Part shown: positions 12,340 through 22,869 of the stretch, piece after piece | Numbering within the stretch: the first letter of the stretch is position 1 | How the letters are laid out: each line of letters opens with the position of its first letter | Source: Chrysopilus asiliformis | Taxonomy: Eukaryota > Arthropoda > Insecta > Diptera > Rhagionidae | Length of the DNA stretch: 64,000 bases | Assembly (NCBI GenBank): GCA_964034945.1 | Contig: OZ035963.1 | Span: forward strand, 40,695,090 to 40,759,089 | Direction of reading: 5' to 3' | Notes under the pieces: generated by a model | Databases searched by the model: none | Told to the model about the DNA's origin: nothing | The model's input: only the letters and a program-made list of their open reading frames with translations | Position numbers and translations under genes: made by a program

Positions 12340-12762
12340 TTTCTCCTGACTAGACTTTAAATATTTAATTGAGCACTGTCCGGGCACGTCGCCGACGGAC
12401 GACTGCTTGCAGGAATTTGTACCAGAAATACTCGCAGATGATATTACCAAATTTATCGAAAAGTAACGACAAACAATAAAAACTAAAGAAAACAATTTGA
12501 ACAACTGTACAAAGTCAAATTTTCAAATCCGTAGCAACGTGAATGCGTCCTACAACTGTGTCGGTTAACCGAGAACTGTCGATACGATATTATTTCACAA
12601 CAGTGCTGTGTGCTTCGGGAGATATTTTCTAGTATAAACTGATTAGAAAAATATGCTCGATCAAAATTGCAAGCAAATCGAATCGTGTGTGTGCTGTATA
12701 CGACCGTCGCCCCGATATCGGTCCAACACAAGTCGGTACGACCATCGCATCGTCTATTTCTA

Positions 12763-13285
12763 CTCTTAGAGTAACTATCCAAAACTAGAGTGTGGCCACC
12801 ATGAAAGTGGTGACCGTTTAAATTTTTTAAATTGTCCGTTGGAATTTACAAATTTTTTAGTCACTATTATATATTTGATCGAAAAATGTTTTAATCAATT
12901 AATTGAAGTGCAATTTTCCAGGACCCAAGGCACAGAATATAGAAGACAAACTCGAAAATAACCCAATTAAACATACAAGAGTAAAGAGCACATATCATAT
13001 TTATAGACAGAAAACAATAGAGGAAACAACACAGCCATATATTGCATTTCGCAAGGTATTTTATGTGTGATTTAGCTTAGCGGCGTATAAATAATAAATG
13101 AATAAAAAAAAATTCAGCAAACCACACGAAATAGTATGCAAAAATGCTAAACTAGAAACTTGCTTATCACATCACTTCATTTTACAGTAAATCTCAAAAA
13201 AGTAACACCAGTAAACGCCGGACATCTTGCTGCGTTCTATCATGTGATGTCAGAAATGGGGATGGTTTTTCACTTTTCCGTTTAA
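12763..13285. other. Unassigned stretch, no gene seen
   Basis: No recognised domain or repeat ends; several short A/T-rich frames only. Confidence 0.4.
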
Positions 13286-13900
13286 ACATAACAAAAGCTA
13301 TAATTGCCAATCTGGCAATTATTGGAAACCCGTATGGTGATATTCGTATCAAAATTCGAACAGTTGTATCATAATTCCAGTTTTAAGTCAGACTTTCTAA
13401 TAAGATTTTTTTTTAAATTTGTTCCAATTGGATTTTGATGTACGAGTATAAAAAGGGGTGAAATTTAACTTGTTATACCCGTATGGTGAAACCAAAGGGT
13501 ATATTAACTTTGCCTTACCGTTTGTAACGCCAAGATCCCGTCATCACACACAAAAATGAATTACACCAGTATGTTTGGTGTAATTCATTTTTACATTTCC
13601 GTCCGTATGTCCGTCCGTCCTGGCAATTATTGAAAACTCGTATAGTGATATTGGTATCAAAATTCGAACAGTTGTACCAAAATTCTACTTTGAAGTCAAA
13701 ATTTCCAATAAGATTTTTAAAATTTATTCCAATCGGATTTTGATATATGGGAGTTTTATGTAGAATCATATCCTAAATAACTTTTGTTCTTGCACTTTTT
13801 TCATAAGATGCACCGTTTTTGAGATATTCACAAAAAAACGTTTTCGTTCGTATTCACCATACCATACGGGTATAAAAATTTCACCATACGGGTATAAAAA
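13286..13900. repeat. Interspersed repeat family Z, rearranged copy 3
   Basis: Three pieces in mixed orientation: a reversed distal end (13286-13470), a forward proximal end starting ATACCCGTATGG near 13475, and a second reversed piece from about 13620 to 13890. The pieces share all family Z landmarks except the central part. This looks like nested or template-switched copies rather than one insertion. Confidence 0.7.
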
Positions 13901-13993
13901 TTACTTTAAGTATGGGACATAGGTATTGAAACACAGAATGGAACTACTGTACTTTCAACGTACTTTCAACAACTACCAGAAAAGCACTTTTAA

Positions 13994-14139
13994 AGCCCAA
14001 TTCAGACTCAAGATTGCGATTACGATTGAGCATCCTCGACCAATGAGATCAAAGCTTTCATGTCCCTATCGTTGAAAGTTTTGATCTCATTGGCCGTGAA
14101 GCTTCAATTGTAATCGCAATCGTTAGTCTGAATTGGGCT
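13994..14139. mobile_element. Tourist-like (PIF/Harbinger-type) MITE
   Basis: The element is nearly a complete palindrome. It starts AGCCCAATTCAGACTC and ends GTCTGAATTGGGCT, with pairing continuing through GATTGCGATTAC and an inner inverted pair around CCAATGAGATCAAA. TAA lies on both sides (13991-13993 and 14140-14142), the 3-bp TWA duplication expected of PIF/Harbinger. It is non-coding. Confidence 0.85.
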
Positions 14140-14410
14140 TAAGTAACTTTTTTTCCTGCATGGTTGTTATTACTGCAAAAATTCAATTTTCTTCGGAAAT
14201 GGTTTGTTTGATTTGCCTATATATGCATAGTCGCGAAAATACACAACGATGTTTGTCTAAATTCACTTGCGTTTGTCCGTGTTGTGCATGTAAGTATATA
14301 AAATTTAATGTAATTTTGACATTTGTGGGCTTAAAAATAAATTCATTTAGTGGAATTATCCGTGTTGGGTTTAAACATACTCTACTGTATAGCAAAATAA
14401 GGATTAAAGT

Positions 14411-14580
14411 TCAGTTTAGCGACAATGACGCTACAGATTTTTCGTGTATAGGGAGGGGTAGAGAGAAGCATCCCCTATCCAAAATGGGTATTTCTAGCCG
14501 CCGCTCGCACCCCTTTCCCTCTGCAGGGGTCCCTAAACTGTGTATGAAACTTTTCTGGGGGTTGATAGGGGGTTGTGTGG
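14411..14580 (+). repeat. Interspersed repeat family Y, copy 1
   Basis: Shares GTTCAGTTTAGCGACAATG and AGAGAAGCATCCCCTATCC with the inverted copy at 22083-22243. It lies just upstream of the LINE remains that begin near 14765. Ends and class are unknown. Confidence 0.6.
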
Positions 14581-14764
14581 TACCTCATTCCAAAAATATA
14601 TAGCATGATAGTGTTTCCCTCTCACCCTTCGATTTTTACCCCATAGAAAAAAGTTGAATTTTGCAACAAAACTACTTTTACTACAGTCGAAGTCTAGATT
14701 TGATCGAGATCGGACGTTTTTTTTCTCTTTATATTTATATTTCTCTCGCACGCTACGTACTGAA

Positions 14765-15037
14765 CCTCTTACAAACAAAGGCTCCTTCTTTGAAGCAGCT
14801 TCTTATGTTTCAGTAAATGTATCAAACACCCAACAAGAACAAACCTCTACACCTTCCTTACATAGAACTACACCTACTGTGAGCCCGTCTCACAGTTTTA
14901 TTACTGACCCTCGCGTCTCACCCGCCGCCTTAAGACGCTATGTCAACTCAGCCATTCTTAACTCCGCCACAGACAAAACAGATAATACAATCGCCCCAGA
15001 CAGCTCCAGTCTTGAGATAGATGTGAACTATGATTAG
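14765..15037 (+). pseudogene. C-terminal remnant of LINE ORF1
   Basis: About 88 Ser/Thr-rich codons in frame up to a stop at 15037, directly upstream of the ORF2 start. No zinc knuckle remains. The assignment to ORF1 is from position only. Confidence 0.5.
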
Positions 15038-16570
15038 TTCAACCTCTCTAATGGGGCCACCCATTGTGATGGGGGTGTAACTCCCCTTGGAAGTGGAGAT
15101 GGACCTCCATCACAACGAGTGGCCCCCTCAAACCTCTATTTTTCACCAACACCTAACACTTCGCAACCCCTTTTTATTTTTTTCCCATGGCCCAATTCGC
15201 ACAAAAGAACATCAAAATTCTTCAATGGAATATCCAAGGATTCTACAACAATAAAGAAAACCTAGACCTTTTAGTTGAGAAATACAAACCGGACATAATC
15301 TGCCTTCAAGAAACACATATAAATCCTTATACCACTTATCCCAAACGCTACAAGTCGTATGACACTTTTTTTCACAATCGCTATTACAGAAGAGCTAAAA
15401 GTGGCGTAGGTATTCTGATCGCTCGATCAATTTCCCACCACTCCATACCTTTGGTAACAAACATCCTCGCAAACGCCCGTCCAGCTTAACACGCCTCCTC
15501 CCCTAACTATTGTCAATATATATAGGGAATACGACCAAACTTTCAACTCAAACGACTTGTTGAACCTTGAAAGTAAAATTCCTAACAATTCTCTCATGGT
15601 GGGCGACTTCAATGCGCCCTCACCCTTGTGGGGATCGCTTACAAGTAGTCGAGGCAAACAAATCGAAGAATGGCTAACACGGTCTAATTTCGTTATAATA
15701 AACGACGGTTCACCCACACTTTTCTCAACTAGGCACACTTACATCTATAGACTTATCCCTGGCCAGTGCTGACAATGCCTTAAATTACGATTGGTCTACG
15801 CTTGATTCACTTTCAGGAAGTGACGACTTCCCCATTTTAATTTCAACATCAAACAAAATTGCTTCTTGCAAAATATCCTTTTTTCAGACCAAGAAGGCAA
15901 ATTGGGACTAATTTAAATCTATTATAGAGTCATCTAGCAGCTTCCATAACAAAACTAATTCGTTATGCTGCTAGCCTATCAATCCCTTCGTCACCCTCAG
16001 GTATGGAATCCAATAATTAGCCTGTTTGGTTCAATATTTTCATAGTTTCTCTAATAAGAACCAAAAACAGAGCTTTGAAACACTTTCAGCGACACCCTTC
16101 TAACCTTATAACTTATCGTAGGGAAGCAGCAAAGGTTAAAAGGGAAATACAGAAAGCCAAAAGAGAAACGTGGAATAACTTCATCTCCAACATCAACCCC
16201 CAATTAGACTTATCATCAGCTTGGCGTAAAATAAGGTCCATCCTCCACAATGCCTCTCCGAGAGTTATAACGGCTATTTCTACCGATAATGATGTAATAA
16301 CCAATCCAGAGACTATAGCTGAGGAATTCGCGCGTTCCTGGTGCAACTATTCAGACAGCAACTTTCCCACAAGTTTCATAAACGATAAAATACGGTTTGC
16401 ACAAGCTGACATCCCCTCTACCAATGGCTTACTTTCTCAAAAAATATCCCTGTGGGAATTCGAAATCATCCTTGGGTTTCTCAAGGGCTCTACCCAGGCC
16501 GTGACAAAATTTCTTATTAAATGTTACGAAAAGCCCCGGTCTCGTTGAAAATTCGTATCATAAATCTTTT

Positions 16571-17812
16571 GACGTGGATACGTCTTGGATTTTGGTTATG
16601 GTAGTTCAAATTAGAAAATCGGTTTGCTGCCATGATAACAAATTTGCAATCGATGATACTCGATAGTTTGTGGTGACATCCGAACAGAAATTGTGTTATA
16701 AAATAATATGCGGCCTACATTAAAGCATTGTTTAGGGTATTTTGTTATGTTAAACTATGTTCAATTTTTTATGTTTTCTTTGTGTGTATTGAATCTCATG
16801 CAGAACTTGATTGTTTCTCTTCTCTAAATGGGCTGTTCTGATTCTGGCAATTCATTTTATTTCGGTTCAATTTGCTTTGGAGGAATTGAAAAAAATGGAA
16901 AATAAAAATCACTCTCTAGAGAACGAAATTCGGAATTTCAGTTAAACGCTCCAAAGAACCATGGTACTTACAGTTTGTAAGTACCATGCCAAAGAATGAA
17001 AAAAAATTATGGTTTTTACGTTTTTTGAGAACAAAACTTTAATGCTGGGAGCGATATATCGCTCTCTTACTAATGAAAGACATATTTATATATGTGTGTG
17101 CATCATACCCAACAGCCATCGCTCGAGAGTTTCATTCATTTTTATGCAAGGCCCACAAACCGCTTTGAACAAGAGCGAAAACTTAAAGAGAAACAATTTC
17201 GATCTTAACTTGGGAGGGAGAACGAAAAATGTCCATCGATCGTTCCGTCTCCTACGAACAGTACCGCGGAGCTCAAAAACGATTGCGCTTACAAATCATT
17301 TTCGTAAGAAAAGAGCGAGAAGAAAGAAATAGCAAAATAAAGTTTTGAACACTGGTTTTAGTTGATGTAAATTGAAATTGCTTTGTTGTTTTTATCGTGT
17401 AGTTTTATTTTATTTTTAATTGTTTTTTGTCTATGGACGTTTTCATAAATTCAAGTTCTGCAAATAACACAAAAGATTTTGCTTAATAAATAACCCGGTT
17501 TTATGTTATTCGTTTAGTTTACTTTCGCAAATTAATAAATTAATGAACAACTAAAGGGGACATGAAGTGAAAGAAAATGTTTTGTGCAATTTGCGCAACT
17601 TCCGAGTAAATTTATGAAAATGCCCTATAACATTTCAGAATTAAACATTTATTCGTTGTGTTGCAAGTGTAATTTGATTTTTAGGTACAAGATGCCGAAA
17701 TTCACCAAACGGAAAGGCACATCCCATAAACGTAACATTACGATCAATCAAATCGTTTCTTTAGCTTCCTTTGCACTAAAATCTCTTACTTAAATAAGAG
17801 ACAGATACCTAC
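16571..17812 (+). repeat. Interspersed repeat family X, copy 2 (inside LINE RT)
   Basis: It interrupts LINE ORF2, so its limits can be read from the flanking RT frame: left GACGTGGATACGTC, right AGAGACAGATACCTAC. The flanks carry T-rich triplets or quadruplets compatible with a 3-4 bp duplication. Relative to copies 1 and 3 it lacks about 55 bp near the right end, including GGCGGATCCACGTC. A short frame near 17694 (MPKFTKRKG) is shared with copy 3 and follows an acceptor-like TTTTTAG, so an ancestral coding exon is possible. It also contains a small hairpin at 16962-16988 (ATGGTACTTAC...GTAAGTACCAT). Confidence 0.75.
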
Positions 17813-18490
17813 TTTATAATTTAATCTTAGATTCGGGAATTTTTCCTCATGCTTGGAAAATTGCCTATTTAATCCCCATTCCAAAAGCATCTTCTTCCAA
17901 CAAATCCGTAAACAACTTTAGACCAATATCCCTTCTTCCGTGCCTCTCCAAAACTTTAGAGAAAATCCTGAACAAAAGACTCGGTTGGACACTGGAAAAC
18001 TATCTAACGGAAGAACAATACGGATTCAGACAGGGTCGAGGAACCATAACTCTTCTTTACGCGTTGGAGCACAAATTAGCAGAAGCGATATATAACTCCC
18101 AACACAGTGCAATCTTGTCATTGGACTTAGAAAAGGCCTACGGTAGTCCCAAAATTTTTAATTACCCGGCAATTATCTTCCTGGAACCTAGACAGCAAAT
18201 TCTCACCAGTATTAGACTCTTTTCTTTCCAACCGGTCCTTTTCAGTGCGGGTCAATGGGTTCCTCTCAAAATCTTATGAGTTAGAAAATGGTTTACCCCA
18301 GGGCTCTCCCCTATCGATATCCCTTTTTAACATTTTTATCCACTCCCTCTCTTCCTCCTTAAAGACATTACCATCGGTTGATCACTTCTTGTATGCCGAC
18401 AACATATTCCGGGAATAATCCGAAGGTGAAAACATCTCTCGAAGAAGCTGCTGAAACCGCGATATCCTGGGCGGGATCCAATGGTGCTAC

Positions 18491-18780
18491 CTAAAATTAT
18501 GTATTATAGAGATCATTTTTTTCTAACAATTCAAATTAGTGCAAAACCGAAGTTCAAAATAATCCCCCATTGTGACGTAAGAGCTGCCGACTAGTCGGCA
18601 GTACACACGAGCAGCCGTGGTGATCGCGTATACATGTCGCTGCTTACGTTCGCCCTTTGTTAAAACTAAGTTTTATTCTCGTTGAATTCTTATGCCGACC
18701 GTATGCATATCTGCTGCTTTGGGGGATTATTTTTCAACTTTCGACTTGTTAGAAAAAAATAGTCTTCTTATAATTTGTTT
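18491..18780. mobile_element. Small element with 10-bp target duplication (Mutator-like MITE?)
   Basis: The decamer ATGGTGCTAC occurs directly before (18481-18490) and after (18781-18790) this 290-bp insert, and the LINE RT frame continues across the join. The ends are imperfect inverted repeats sharing TTTTTTCTAACAA and ATAATCCCCCA. A 9-10 bp duplication points to a Mutator-like element, but that is inference. The centre holds an 18-bp perfect palindrome, CTGCCGACTAGTCGGCAG, and a ~90-bp segment shared with the left arm of the foldback element at 3011-3115. Confidence 0.8.
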
Positions 18781-19961
18781 ATGGTGCTACGTTTCCGCTC
18801 AATAAATCCGAACTCTACACATCTGCAGATAAATGCGAACCTTTCTCTATCAATATACAAAACGTAGCTGTAAATAGCCCAGACGAATTAAAGATCTTAG
18901 GAATCACATTTCAACGACGACTCAAAACATATTAATTCCGTTAGAGATAAGCTACACAGTATCAACAACTCTCTCAAATGCGTTACCTACAAGAAGTCTG
19001 TTCTTCATATCAACAGTGCGGTGACATTCGCAACATCACTCTTGCGAGGAGCCTCGGAAGACGGTTTGTCCATCTACGGCTCCGCCCCAAAGTCTACTTT
19101 GCGCCGTTTAAATACCGCGACATGAAGACTACAGAATAGTATACACAGACGCATCGAAATCAAGTGAGATCACCTCCTATGCAGTCATACAGAATCGCTC
19201 ACCCCCTACTCAATCGTAGGATATGGTATTCTTCCGGCGGGGAGCTCAGTTTATGCTGGCGAATTAACAGCTATATGGACAGCAGTCAAACTTTTTCAGA
19301 ATGATCAAAAAATCATTATTTTTACTGACTCGAAATCTTGTGTGGAATCTATACTGAATCCTTTTTCCACGGATGTCATATAAATCGAAATTTACAAATA
19401 GCTACTGATTGGCCAATCTCACTGTCAAATCATATGGATCCCATCATAGGGAACGAGTTTGTTGACTCTGTTGCCAAGGAAGCAGCCAACTCTCCCACTT
19501 ATGTTTGCCATCTTCCGTCAAACAAATGAGAGCAGATCAAAAACTCCAATGGAATTTAAGTTCGACTTTTCTTCGCTCTCACTGGTGCCTGCCAGAAAAA
19601 CCTATATATGAGAAAAGCTTAATGAGCAAACACGCAGTTGCATTATTTCGACTCAGAACTGGCCACTCATTATGGAAAAAGGAATTCCTCTTCAACGGTG
19701 AAGTGAACACTTCGCTTTTTATCCTCCGCCTCTTATCCTCCTTGAACCTCTTCAAAAATATTTAAAAGTTGTTATATTTCAGTATCAGTACATAGCTATT
19801 TTTTTAAACTTCTAACTTCTTATTGTTCACATATATATTTCCCCCATTTATCGGAATTCTTGTCATTAGAGCGCCATATGGGCTAAGGGCCGAGTGCGTC
19901 TTTTTTTATATTACAATAAATTGATTTTGTTGGTTTACCATAAATAAATAAATAAAATACT

Positions 19962-20376
19962 TTTACTAGCACAATTTCGGGTTGGAAACCTCATAAAAGT
20001 GGCTTGAAATGACTGCTGACGCTGTTTTAATTACAAAATTTCATTTTAAAATTTTCATATAACCTCACTTTTCTGACGAAAAAAAACTTGAGCTTCTGGC
20101 CAGGGTCCGCGGGAACGGATAAACTTTTCAGCCACAACCCGCTTTTTCCCACCCCCGCCTAGTTTTTTTTTTTTGATTTTTTCAGGGAAAACTCGCCACA
20201 CACTGGTTAATGTAGTTTGAAAACGGATTGAGATATTTCTATGATTCTTTGCATTTTATTATGAGGACTACTGAGCGCAGTTTTTGGTAAAAAAAAATCG
20301 TCTTTCCCCAGGGTGAGGGGGGAAACCCTATCATGCGATATATTTTTGGAATGCACTCTACGTTAAATTAAGTGCA
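19962..20376. other. Unassigned stretch, no gene seen
   Basis: No recognised coding or repeat termini. Confidence 0.4.
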
Positions 20377-21410
20377 CACTATATGATCACTGTTCATATT
20401 TTTGAGCAAAAAAGTGTCCCAAACGAGTTCATATCATCTGAGCACCATATTTTTGTGTTCATACGCATGAACACAAGGCATATGAACACATTTGAACATA
20501 CCGTGAGCAAACGTATGAACACGACCTGTTCATACCGTGTGAACACTATTTTGGGACCGTATGAGCACGGTTTGTAAAATTCGGACGTATGATCATAGAT
20601 ATGAACACACTGTAACATTTGAACATGGGCTAAGTTTTCAACATGTTCAAATGTAAAATTTTGAGTCAAATTTGTACGTAAATTGATGTTTTCTGGTTTT
20701 TATTTGGGTCTAGTAGGCTTTTGATTATTTTTTCGACAGTTTTGTTTTAATTTGTTGTGTTGTGTGCAAAAAAAATTAGCTGTGAAGAATACGACGGGGC
20801 GGTGCAATGGAGGACGATGGGAGTCCTGTTTTGCAATGAGCGGCCCCACTAAAGCAAGGCGATTATCAGATTGATCGGCTGTCATACGCAAGAAATTGTG
20901 AAACAACTGCGGCTCCTCTGCTCGCAATTCGAGGTACAATTTTGCACCAAATCCTTCTCGTTCGCGAGCCCCGACCCAATTCTTCATCCAAACTTTGCGC
21001 TTCTTCCTTGGCAATTCCTCTTGATCATCGCTGCTCTCGAATATATACGCGACCAATATTATAGCAAGGCAATTATCTTCGGCTTGCATTTCAAACTAAT
21101 TTTCACAAAATACAAAACCAAACAAAAACGAAATGAAAAGTTGCTGTCACTTTTGTGCTCAAATGTTCTTTAAAATTGTTCATATCTGTAATTTGAATAA
21201 AACGTTCATATCGTCTGAACAGTGTTCATACGCGCAGAAAAAATATGAACACAATGCATTTGAGCACATATGAACACGCCTAAAAATTTCAAGCTTTGGG
21301 ACAAAATGCTTATATCGTGTGAATACCTTTCATATATTGTATGAACATATGAGCATTTGAAGCTAATAAGCAACATATGCGTATGTTCATAAATATGAAT
21401 GTGGGAAAGA
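20377..21410. mobile_element. PIF/Harbinger-derived element with dense GAACA motifs
   Basis: Both flanks of a transposase fragment (20700-21089) are packed with variants of TATGAACA/TGTTCATA in both orientations (20390-20650 and about 21175-21400), forming long subterminal repeat fields. The exact termini and a TWA duplication could not be fixed by eye. The subterminal fields could be transposase-binding arrays. Confidence 0.65.
20700..21089 (-). pseudogene. PIF/Harbinger (HARBI1-like) transposase, N-terminal fragment
   Basis: The minus frame contains KVWMKNWVGARERE, then LYLELRAEEPQLFHNFLRMT and LALVGPLIAKQD. This is the conserved stretch upstream of the DDE nuclease in HARBI1-like transposases (pattern: short basic linker, L-Y-x-E-L, F-x-N-x-x-R-M, L-V-x-P-x-I-x-K-x-D). 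After KQD the frame changes character, so the catalytic domain is missing or frameshifted. The product would be nuclear DNA-binding nuclease sequence in an intact element. Confidence 0.72.
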
Positions 21411-21429
21411 TTCGTTTCAGTCGTCAAAG

Positions 21430-22044
21430 ATTTTATTTATTTTTCAAAAACATAGCAATGTTTCCAAGTGTAGCACTTTTTTTCTTTAATGATAATAACA
21501 ACAGTGATATGAAAATTACAAGAAAATCAATTAGAGATGCTCCCAGAAATCGTTTACGTCTGATTTTGTTTTCCCTGACGGGAACCCATTGGCAATCTCA
21601 GAGACCTTCTCCTCGATCAGAGTTTTGAATTGTGTTTTAGTAGTTTGCTTCATTGTCCCATATATATATATATATATATATACCAAGTTTCCACTCGATT
21701 TTACGGGCCAGACGCTTTCGGGTGTATGCGGGGAATTCACCTGCTGGCTAGACCGGGTGAACTTGGTTGAAAACACATACACACATAGAGTTCAATGGTG
21801 GGGGTTCACAAAATATTTCTTGCTACATGCACACATTGACATAGCATGTGTAAATATACTGCAGTGCAAAAGTTGAAAAACACTACGTGAGAACGCAAGC
21901 AGGTTTTTTCACCCAGAGTAACTTGATTGACTTCAACCAGTTTCAACCTCGTCTGAACGCAGCCATAATAGGGCTATCCCCACTTCCTCGTCTTGCCTGT
22001 ATTTTGACAGTTTCTTTCTTGGCCTGGCGCCTGGATCGGCTAAT
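21430..22044. other. Non-coding stretch with (AT)n microsatellite
   Basis: An (AT)n run of roughly 24 bp lies near 21659-21683. No gene or repeat ends recognised. Confidence 0.5.
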
Positions 22045-22082
22045 CTAAACAGCCTCATTAACTTTACCTTTCATTTGAAGTG

Positions 22083-22243
22083 TCACACACCCCCCAGAAA
22101 AAAGTTTCATACAAAGTTTGAGGACCCCTGGAGGGGGCAAGGAGGGCGAGCGACGGCTAAAAATACCCATTTTGGATAGGGGATGCTTCTCTCTACCTCT
22201 CCATATACAGGAAAAACTTGTAGCATTGTCGCTAAACTGAACT
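22083..22243 (-). repeat. Interspersed repeat family Y, copy 2 (inverted)
   Basis: Reverse-complement match to 14411-14580, including the GGGATGCTTCTCTCTACC block. It lies immediately downstream of the unidentified exon at 22274-22555 and may have landed in the intron behind it. Confidence 0.6.
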
Positions 22244-22273
22244 CTTGTCCCAAATAAAGTTAATTTGCGGTAC

Positions 22274-22555
22274 CTGGATCTGAAGAACTTTCTGCTGAGA
22301 TTTACGAACTTCATCCATGTGAGTGGTCTCCTCTACAAAGTTGATAAGTTGGTTCACTATTCGTTTAGCGAAATGAAAAGATGTCTGGGCTGGATCTATC
22401 AGTTGTACTTTTACAACTGGTTTGAGTAACTTACTGCCGTGGAATTGTCGAACTATATACAAGAAGTATGGAATCTCAACATGGTGGCCCCATAAATACC
22501 TTTGCAGTTTCGAATTTGGAGAAAAGAAAATCACTTTCGAAAACACACGCTGCAT
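22274..22555 (-). CDS. Unidentified coding exon (94 codons) with a splice-donor-like end
   Basis: The frame starts ATG (MQRVFSKVIFFSPNSKLQRY) and has balanced, non-repetitive composition with motifs such as KLLKPVVKVQL and FVEETTHMDEVRKSQQK, quite unlike the low-complexity frames elsewhere. It runs to CAG|GTACCG at 22274/22273, a strong donor-like site, after which the reading frame leads into repeat DNA. I therefore read it as a first or internal exon of a host gene transcribed leftward, or an exon-containing gene fragment. I do not recognise the protein family, and no following exon could be identified by eye. Confidence 0.45.
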
Positions 22556-22869
22556 CTTCTCGTATACTATTTAAGCAAAAATGCATTAAATGATTTAACA
22601 TAACCTATTTTTGCCAAATACATTAAGTGAATGCATTTGGATTTTTCATAAATCTGCAAGTTTGTAAAAAATATAATTTATAAAAAACGTCTTAATCAAC
22701 TGACTTTACAAAACAATTAAAAAAGGCGGAAGAACTCTACCTTCTTCTATACCATAGTAAAATAATAAAAGGTATGCTCTATTTAAACTGTCAAATATGC
22801 ATGACGTCACTCTTCACAATGGGAATTATGTTTTACGATTTTCGATTGATAAAATATATTTGTCATTAT
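22556..22869. other. Unassigned stretch upstream of the P-like element
   Basis: No recognised feature. A TGACGTCA-type motif near 22801 resembles one inside the neighbouring element. Confidence 0.35.

Larger units (their letters stand above)
8071..12577 (-). mobile_element. Jockey-like non-LTR retrotransposon, degenerate, with target-site duplication
   Basis: A minus-strand LINE with a Gag-type ORF1 (11215-12339) and a broken EN-RT ORF2 (8424-11228). Its 3' end (left) has an (AAT)n-like tail next to GTCGATACGATATTATT (8054-8070). The same 17 bp follows its 5' end at 12578-12594, a typical 14-17 bp target duplication (tail ambiguity makes the exact length uncertain). The span is close to full length for this group. 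A family Z copy (8814-9350) is inserted in the RT-coding part. Confidence 0.88.
7880..12762. mobile_element. Terminal-inverted-repeat element split by a LINE
   Basis: TAGAAATAGACGATGCGAT at 7880-7898 is matched in inverted orientation at 12744-12762. Between them lies a LINE (about 8071-12577) flanked by a direct duplication of GTCGATACGATATTATT. Without the LINE the element would be only about 360 bp, so it is a short non-autonomous element that served as the LINE's target. No clear target duplication was found outside its own ends, and the superfamily is unknown. Confidence 0.7.
15187..19764 (+). pseudogene. LINE ORF2 (endonuclease, reverse transcriptase, RNase H), broken
   Basis: Endonuclease: KILQWNIQGF, CLQETH and GVGIL in 15187-15489, and VGDFNAPSPLWGS in 15557-15772. 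The linker (16075-16548) leads into the RT, which resumes at about 17813 with DSGIFPHAWKIAYLIPIPK, FRPISLLPCLSK, EEQYGFRQGRGT and LDLEKAYG. RNase H signatures follow: VYTDASK near 19136, AGELTAIWTAVKLF near 19255, FTDSKS near 19320 and EFVDSVAKEAA near 19456. There are several frameshifts and stops besides the two insertions. The RT catalytic YADD region near 18395 reads YADN, so a catalytic residue is lost. Confidence 0.87.
14765..19961 (+). mobile_element. I/R1-group LINE with RNase H, 5'-truncated and interrupted
   Basis: A plus-strand LINE containing the tail of ORF1, an endonuclease, an RT and an RNase H region, and a 3' tail of repeated TAAA units (about 19942-19961). Insertions of family X (16571-17812) and a 290-bp element (18491-18780) split the RT. 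Most of ORF1 is missing on the left, where the sequence switches abruptly to other repeat DNA. The clade call rests on the presence of RNase H after the RT; Jockey elements lack it. Confidence 0.85.

Noticed and set aside
12483..12782. 99-aa minus ORF
   Set aside because: Spans the junction of LINE 5' end, target duplication and TIR element; no conserved domain.
15427..15738. 103-aa minus ORF
   Set aside because: Antisense to LINE endonuclease sequence.
20390..20650. Short repeated GAACA motifs as a CRISPR or operator array
   Set aside because: Irregular spacing, both orientations and association with a Harbinger fragment; better read as transposon subterminal repeats.
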